Assembly (NCBI GenBank): GCA_965603365.1
Contig: CBFDCR010000073.1
Coordinates: 1 to 25,278, forward strand
DNA: 25,278 nucleotides
Origin: JAHELQ01 sp965603365
Lineage (GTDB): Bacteria; Acidobacteriota; Aminicenantia; UBA2199
Direction: 5' to 3'
In this document: positions 22,454-25,278 of the stretch, piece by piece
How the letters are laid out: the number at the start of each line of letters is the position of its first letter
Numbering within the stretch: position 1 is the stretch's first letter
Translations under genes and position numbers: made by a program
Notes under the pieces: model-generated
Database searches by the model: none
The model's input: only the letters and a program-made list of their open reading frames with translations
Told to the model about the DNA's origin: nothing

Positions 22454-23671
22454 ATGATTAAAACACCTTATCGAAGTATGGGGTCCAATTGGGCCATGAA
22501 GCGGCGGAACTTTTTAAAGATCACCGGCGGCACCGGGCTGGTTCTGGGTACACCGATGCTGTGGGCGACGGAGACGAAGAAACGGGTGCCGCCGCCAAAG
22601 CCGGAGACCAACGTAAAGGAAGCATTGAAGGTTCCCAGGACTCGCTATTCCCTGCCCGGGCTGTTTCCCGGCCGGGTGGTGGAGACCCATCACCCCGAAG
22701 CGGTTAAGGATAAACAAATCCAGGCCGATGCCGTCTCCCGGATGTTTGCCCGGGGCATGGAGAAACTGACGGGTAAAAGTCTAAAGAAAAGTTTCGGCCT
22801 GTTTTTTAACCGGCAGGATGTGGTGGGCATCAAGGTCAACCCGGTGGGCCCCGGTTTGATCAGCACCCGCCTGGAAGTGGTGGATGCCATCATCGCCTGG
22901 TTAAGGCAGGGCGGCATCCCGGCCCGAAACATCATCATCTGGGACCGGTTTGATTACATGCTCAAGGATGCCGGCTTTGTCTCGAAACGTTTCCCCGGTA
23001 TCGGCATCGAGGGCCTGCAGACTATGGATGAGGCGGCCGCCGAGGGCAAGACAACGGACAACAGCCGCTGGCTGGATCCCTCCGGTAAACACATCAGTCT
23101 CGGGAATTTCGACCAGGATGTGTATTACTGGGCCGATGTGGAGGGCCCCAAAGAGATGCCCTACCTCAACCAGCATGTGGTTAACGGTAAGTACTCCTAT
23201 TTCGGCAACTTACTGACCCGGAAACTCACCAAAATCATCAACGTACCGGTCTTTAAAAATACCGGCAACGGCATCTCCATGGCCACCAAGAATATCGGCT
23301 ACGGTGCCATCTGCAATACCGGCCGGCTGCATAAACCCCTCTTTTTTAATGTCTGTACCGAAGTGCTGGGCTTCCCGGTAATCCGGGATAAGATGGTATT
23401 GAACATCACCGACGGTCTGGTCGCCCAGTATGAAGGCGGGCCCATGCCGGTACCCAAATATACCTATCCCTACAACCGGCTGTTCCTGGCCACCGATCCC
23501 TTTGCCCTGGACATGATCTGCCACCACCTGATCGTACAGAAGCGCAAGGAGATGGGGGTCAAGGTAAACGAGCACCCTATCTATACCGAGTACCTGCGCT
23601 ACGCCCAGGAATTGGGCCTGGGCCAGACCGACCCCGAAAAGATGGAACATGAAAAGGTGGAACTGGGCTAA
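22454..23671 (+). CDS. Tat-exported DUF362 domain protein
   Basis: 405 residues. A twin-arginine signal (KRRNFLKITGGTGLVLG at 16-32, followed by a hydrophobic stretch) indicates folding in the cytoplasm and export by Tat. The remainder fits DUF362: VVGIKVNPVGPG (about 123-134), a middle domain, then INVPVFKNTG...SMATKNIGYG (about 264-286) and a C-terminal LATDPFALDMICHHLI block. The Asn/Lys/His-rich conserved positions suggest cofactor or metal binding, but function is not known and no ferredoxin-type CxxCxxC motif is present. I use ATG 22454 because AGGAG lies 7 nt upstream; the alternative at 22496 lacks a ribosome site. The next gene begins right behind it, so the two form an operon. Confidence 0.88.
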   Translation: MIKTPYRSMGSNWAMKRRNFLKITGGTGLVLGTPMLWATETKKRVPPPKPETNVKEALKVPRTRYSLPGLFPGRVVETHHPEAVKDKQIQADAVSRMFARGMEKLTGKSLKKSFGLFFNRQDVVGIKVNPVGPGLISTRLEVVDAIIAWLRQGGIPARNIIIWDRFDYMLKDAGFVSKRFPGIGIEGLQTMDEAAAEGKTTDNSRWLDPSGKHISLGNFDQDVYYWADVEGPKEMPYLNQHVVNGKYSYFGNLLTRKLTKIINVPVFKNTGNGISMATKNIGYGAICNTGRLHKPLFFNVCTEVLGFPVIRDKMVLNITDGLVAQYEGGPMPVPKYTYPYNRLFLATDPFALDMICHHLIVQKRKEMGVKVNEHPIYTEYLRYAQELGLGQTDPEKMEHEKVELG

Positions 23672-23681
23672 ATTCTTCGAC

Positions 23682-24545
23682 ATGAACAGGCTGTTAACGT
23701 TTTTTATAATATTGGGGGCCATCGTCTGTCCGGCGGCCGCCCTGGAGGTGCCGGGAGACAATTTCGTCCCCGGCTGGTTGGCCAGGGGCCCGCTGCTGAC
23801 CTTTGACGGCCAGGGGCTTTACGGTCACATCGACGGCGGCGCCGAACTGTTCCTGGAATTCGGCTTCAAAATCTTATCGATTCAACATTTCATCCACCCC
23901 AAAAATGGCGGTGAGATCGCCCTCGAAGCCTACGGGATGGAGAGCCCGGAGGCGGCCCTGGGCATCTACCTGATGAAGTGCGGAAAAGAGACGCCTTTAG
24001 ACGGTATTGGCGCCCGGCATACCGGCGATGCCCGCCAGATCATGGCCCTGAAGGGCAGCTACTTCCTGCTGGTGAACAACCTGGGCGGCGGAGAGAACCT
24101 GCTGCCGGTGATGATCCGTTTGATGAACGGCGTGATGAAATCGATAACGGACAAGAGGCCGATGGATCACTTTTCCCTGCTTCCGGCAGCGAATCGTATA
24201 GGGGGATCGGAGCGCCTGATCCGGGGCATGTACTCCCTCCAGTCCCTCTATACCTTAGGGGAAGAGGATATCCTCCTCCTGGACGGCAAGATCTTCGGCG
24301 CTGCCGCCGACTACAAAGACCCCGGCTCCACCGCCTATACCCAGATCATGATCCGCTACCCCGATGCCGCCTATGCCAGACGGGCCTTTACCCACCTGCT
24401 GTCCAACCTCGATCCCTACCTGGAAATCCGGCAGCAAAAAGCAGGTTTCTTCTCCTTCAAGGATTACCAGCCCAAATTCGGCACCGCCACCCTCAACAAC
24501 GACACCCTGACAATCCAGGTTAACCTACCCACCCTACCGCTCTAA
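23682..24545 (+). CDS. Secreted DUF6599-type protein
   Basis: 287 residues from the ATG at 23682, chosen because it gives a standard signal peptide (MNRLLTFFIILGAIVCPAAA, 1-20); an ATG at 23649 inside the upstream gene would add 11 residues, and neither has a strong ribosome site. The mature part shows the DUF6599 pattern: W-x-x-x-G, LYGHIDGGAELFLEFGF (about 49-65), LEAYGMESPEAALGIYL (about 87-103), and a matching second half with LYTLGEEDILLL. Function is unknown; the family often lies next to DUF362 genes, and the 10-nt gap here implies a common task outside the cytoplasm. GC-rich codon use matches the DUF362 gene. Confidence 0.78.
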   Translation: MNRLLTFFIILGAIVCPAAALEVPGDNFVPGWLARGPLLTFDGQGLYGHIDGGAELFLEFGFKILSIQHFIHPKNGGEIALEAYGMESPEAALGIYLMKCGKETPLDGIGARHTGDARQIMALKGSYFLLVNNLGGGENLLPVMIRLMNGVMKSITDKRPMDHFSLLPAANRIGGSERLIRGMYSLQSLYTLGEEDILLLDGKIFGAAADYKDPGSTAYTQIMIRYPDAAYARRAFTHLLSNLDPYLEIRQQKAGFFSFKDYQPKFGTATLNNDTLTIQVNLPTLPL

Positions 24546-24572
24546 CTCCCCCCCAAAAAAATTTTTGGAGAG
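24546..24572 (+). terminator. Possible hairpin after the DUF6599-type gene
   Basis: CTCC, a C-run and CCAAAAA/TTTTTGG closing with GGAG can fold into a hairpin just after the stop at 24545, but no T-run follows, so termination is uncertain. Confidence 0.3.
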
Positions 24573-24662
24573 TATGGCAGTCACAGGCCTTGAAGGAGGT
24601 GACGCGGCCCGGCTGAAAATTTAAAAGAGGGAAAAGGGGAAATCAGGGCCGAAAAAGTGACT

Positions 24663-24701
24663 TTGGAACAAATGTTACACTTTTTGGAACATTTGTTATA
24701 T
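24663..24701 (+). promoter_or_regulatory. Twin dyad operator upstream of the lectin gene
   Basis: Two copies of TTGGAACA-N2-TGTTA lie exactly 21 bp apart (24663 and 24684). Each contains a palindrome, AACA-N2-TGTT (24667-24676 and 24688-24697), and the central AA/TT makes the two boxes inverted copies of each other. They lie about 46 and 25 bp ahead of the TATAAT at 24722, the right place for an activator or repressor. No regulator gene is visible nearby. Confidence 0.6.
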
Positions 24702-24721
24702 CTCTGTAGTGCCCAATCCGA

Positions 24722-24727
24722 TATAAT
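24722..24727 (+). promoter_or_regulatory. -10 element of the lectin promoter
   Basis: A perfect TATAAT about 38 nt before the lectin start. The hexamer at the -35 position (TATCTC) is poor, which fits dependence on an activator bound to the boxes just upstream. Confidence 0.55.
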
Positions 24728-24765
24728 CCCGGCAGATTTTTTTTAAGGTCTTAAGGAGGTTTATT

Positions 24766-25170
24766 ATGCCAGCTTCGACGATAATTTATTTGCCGTTAAA
24801 TACTTATGTAAATGTCCGTTCTTTTACGAATGCGGCATTTCTACAAAGAGTAACCATTACCCCGGAAACAGGTTCGCCAATAACCATCCAGGGCAATGGT
24901 GAACACGATACGCCAATTCCCAACGGTAACTTCCCCATTGAAACTCCCGGTTCTTCGAGAAGCTCGTTGGGTTATAGCGTCTGCGTGAAGGTGGAGACCT
25001 CTCCAGATGGCGGCCAGACCTGGGAGAATTCTCAAGTTTCCCAGGGTTCTTGTGGTGTGATGTATTACCATTTGGCAATGGTGGTATCCGAAGACTACAT
25101 CGACCAGGATTGGAATGATGCGGTGGTTCAATTCACCTGGTGGATTCCGCCAACGCTCCGCCAGCGGTAA
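24766..25170 (+). CDS. Calcium-mediated lectin, PA-IIL/LecB type
   Basis: 134 residues, no signal peptide. The C-terminal block SEDYIDQDWNDAVVQFTWW (108-126) matches the LecB double-calcium loop SEDGTDNDYNDAVV: the acidic/Asn ligands E, D, D, N, D are all kept. The N-terminus LPLNTYVNVRSFTNAA fits LecB LPANTRFGVTAFANSS, including the Asn that binds calcium (N21 in LecB). LecB binds fucose/mannose through two Ca2+ ions. Here the specificity loop after that Asn reads Ala-Ala-Phe instead of Ser-Ser-Gly, a middle loop is about ten residues longer, and the chain runs about six residues (PPTLRQ-R) past the point where LecB ends with its Ca2+-binding terminal Gly. TTAAGGAGG six to seven nt before the ATG predicts strong translation. 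The alignment is from memory. Confidence 0.8.
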   Translation: MPASTIIYLPLNTYVNVRSFTNAAFLQRVTITPETGSPITIQGNGEHDTPIPNGNFPIETPGSSRSSLGYSVCVKVETSPDGGQTWENSQVSQGSCGVMYYHLAMVVSEDYIDQDWNDAVVQFTWWIPPTLRQR

Positions 25171-25201
25171 ATAACCTTTAATTGTATTAAGGAGGGCAGT
25201 T

Positions 25202-25231
25202 ATGAAACCATTCAAAAGTAGTGTATTGTAA
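25202..25231 (+). CDS. Nine-codon micro-ORF with strong ribosome site
   Basis: ATG 25202 to TAA 25229-25231 encodes MKPFKSSVL. AAGGAGG lies 6 nt upstream, nearly a copy of the site of the lectin gene (TTAAGGAGG). It may be a leader peptide or the start of a gene broken by an early stop; the frame beyond the TAA stays open to the window end. No function can be given. Confidence 0.35.
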   Translation: MKPFKSSVL

Positions 25232-25278
25232 TCTACAAGATTAAAACCTATTAAATTTGTGGTGGGAGTTAGAAATTA

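Noticed and set aside
22496..22498. Alternative start of the DUF362 protein at the twin-arginine Met
   Set aside because: It would place the signal at the very N-terminus, but it has no ribosome site, whereas ATG 22454 has AGGAG at 7 nt.
24592..24615. Strong GAAGGAGGTG sequence before the lectin promoter
   Set aside because: It looks like a ribosome site, but the only frame behind it ends within five codons.

Overview
The window looks like an ordinary stretch of a bacterial chromosome with a short accessory patch on the left and a lectin locus at the right edge. The mix of large secreted gingipain-type (C25) peptidases with PKD and GEVED domains, an S55-domain secreted protein, a Tat-exported DUF362 protein followed by a DUF6599-type protein, and standard sigma70-like promoters (17-18 bp spacers) fits a Gram-negative, protein-degrading anaerobe-like lineage such as Acidobacteriota/Candidatus Aminicenantes. 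That placement is inference from gene content; there is no rRNA in the window to confirm it.

Layout. 1-1602 (minus): a truncated ABC-2-like permease and an exported protein of unknown function. 2091-3242: a toxin-antitoxin patch with a collapsed BrnT-type toxin gene fused into its antitoxin remnant, an intact ribbon-helix-helix antitoxin, and a complete DUF433/DUF5615 pair. 3368-3787: twenty consecutive 21-bp imperfect repeats, each with dyad symmetry, in perfect register. 3794-4951: an abortive-infection (Abi_C) gene with its own promoter, next to the decayed 3' end of a TPR-like gene, the whole bracketed by two directly oriented copies of a roughly 42-bp repeat.

4955-13666 (all minus): a tightly packed run read from right to left: response regulator, S55-domain secreted protein, secreted beta-propeller protein, succinyl-CoA synthetase beta and alpha subunits (sucC, sucD), FHA-GGDEF diguanylate cyclase, then, after its own promoter, a small membrane-anchored protein and an AI-2E/PerM-family membrane protein. 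13803-19325 (minus): two paralogous secreted C25 cysteine peptidases, each followed by a hairpin.

19673-24545: a Na+/H+-dicarboxylate symporter and fabD (plus strand, each with a good promoter), a cold-shock protein (minus), then a Tat-signal DUF362 protein and a secreted DUF6599-type protein (plus). 24663-25231: an isolated cytoplasmic PA-IIL/LecB-type calcium lectin with a strong ribosome-binding site, a promoter carrying two dyad boxes 21 bp apart, and a nine-codon micro-ORF behind it.

The most interesting material is the 21-bp dyad array with arm covariation, the LecB-like lectin with its twin operator, the repeat-bracketed Abi gene, and the fossil BrnT locus.
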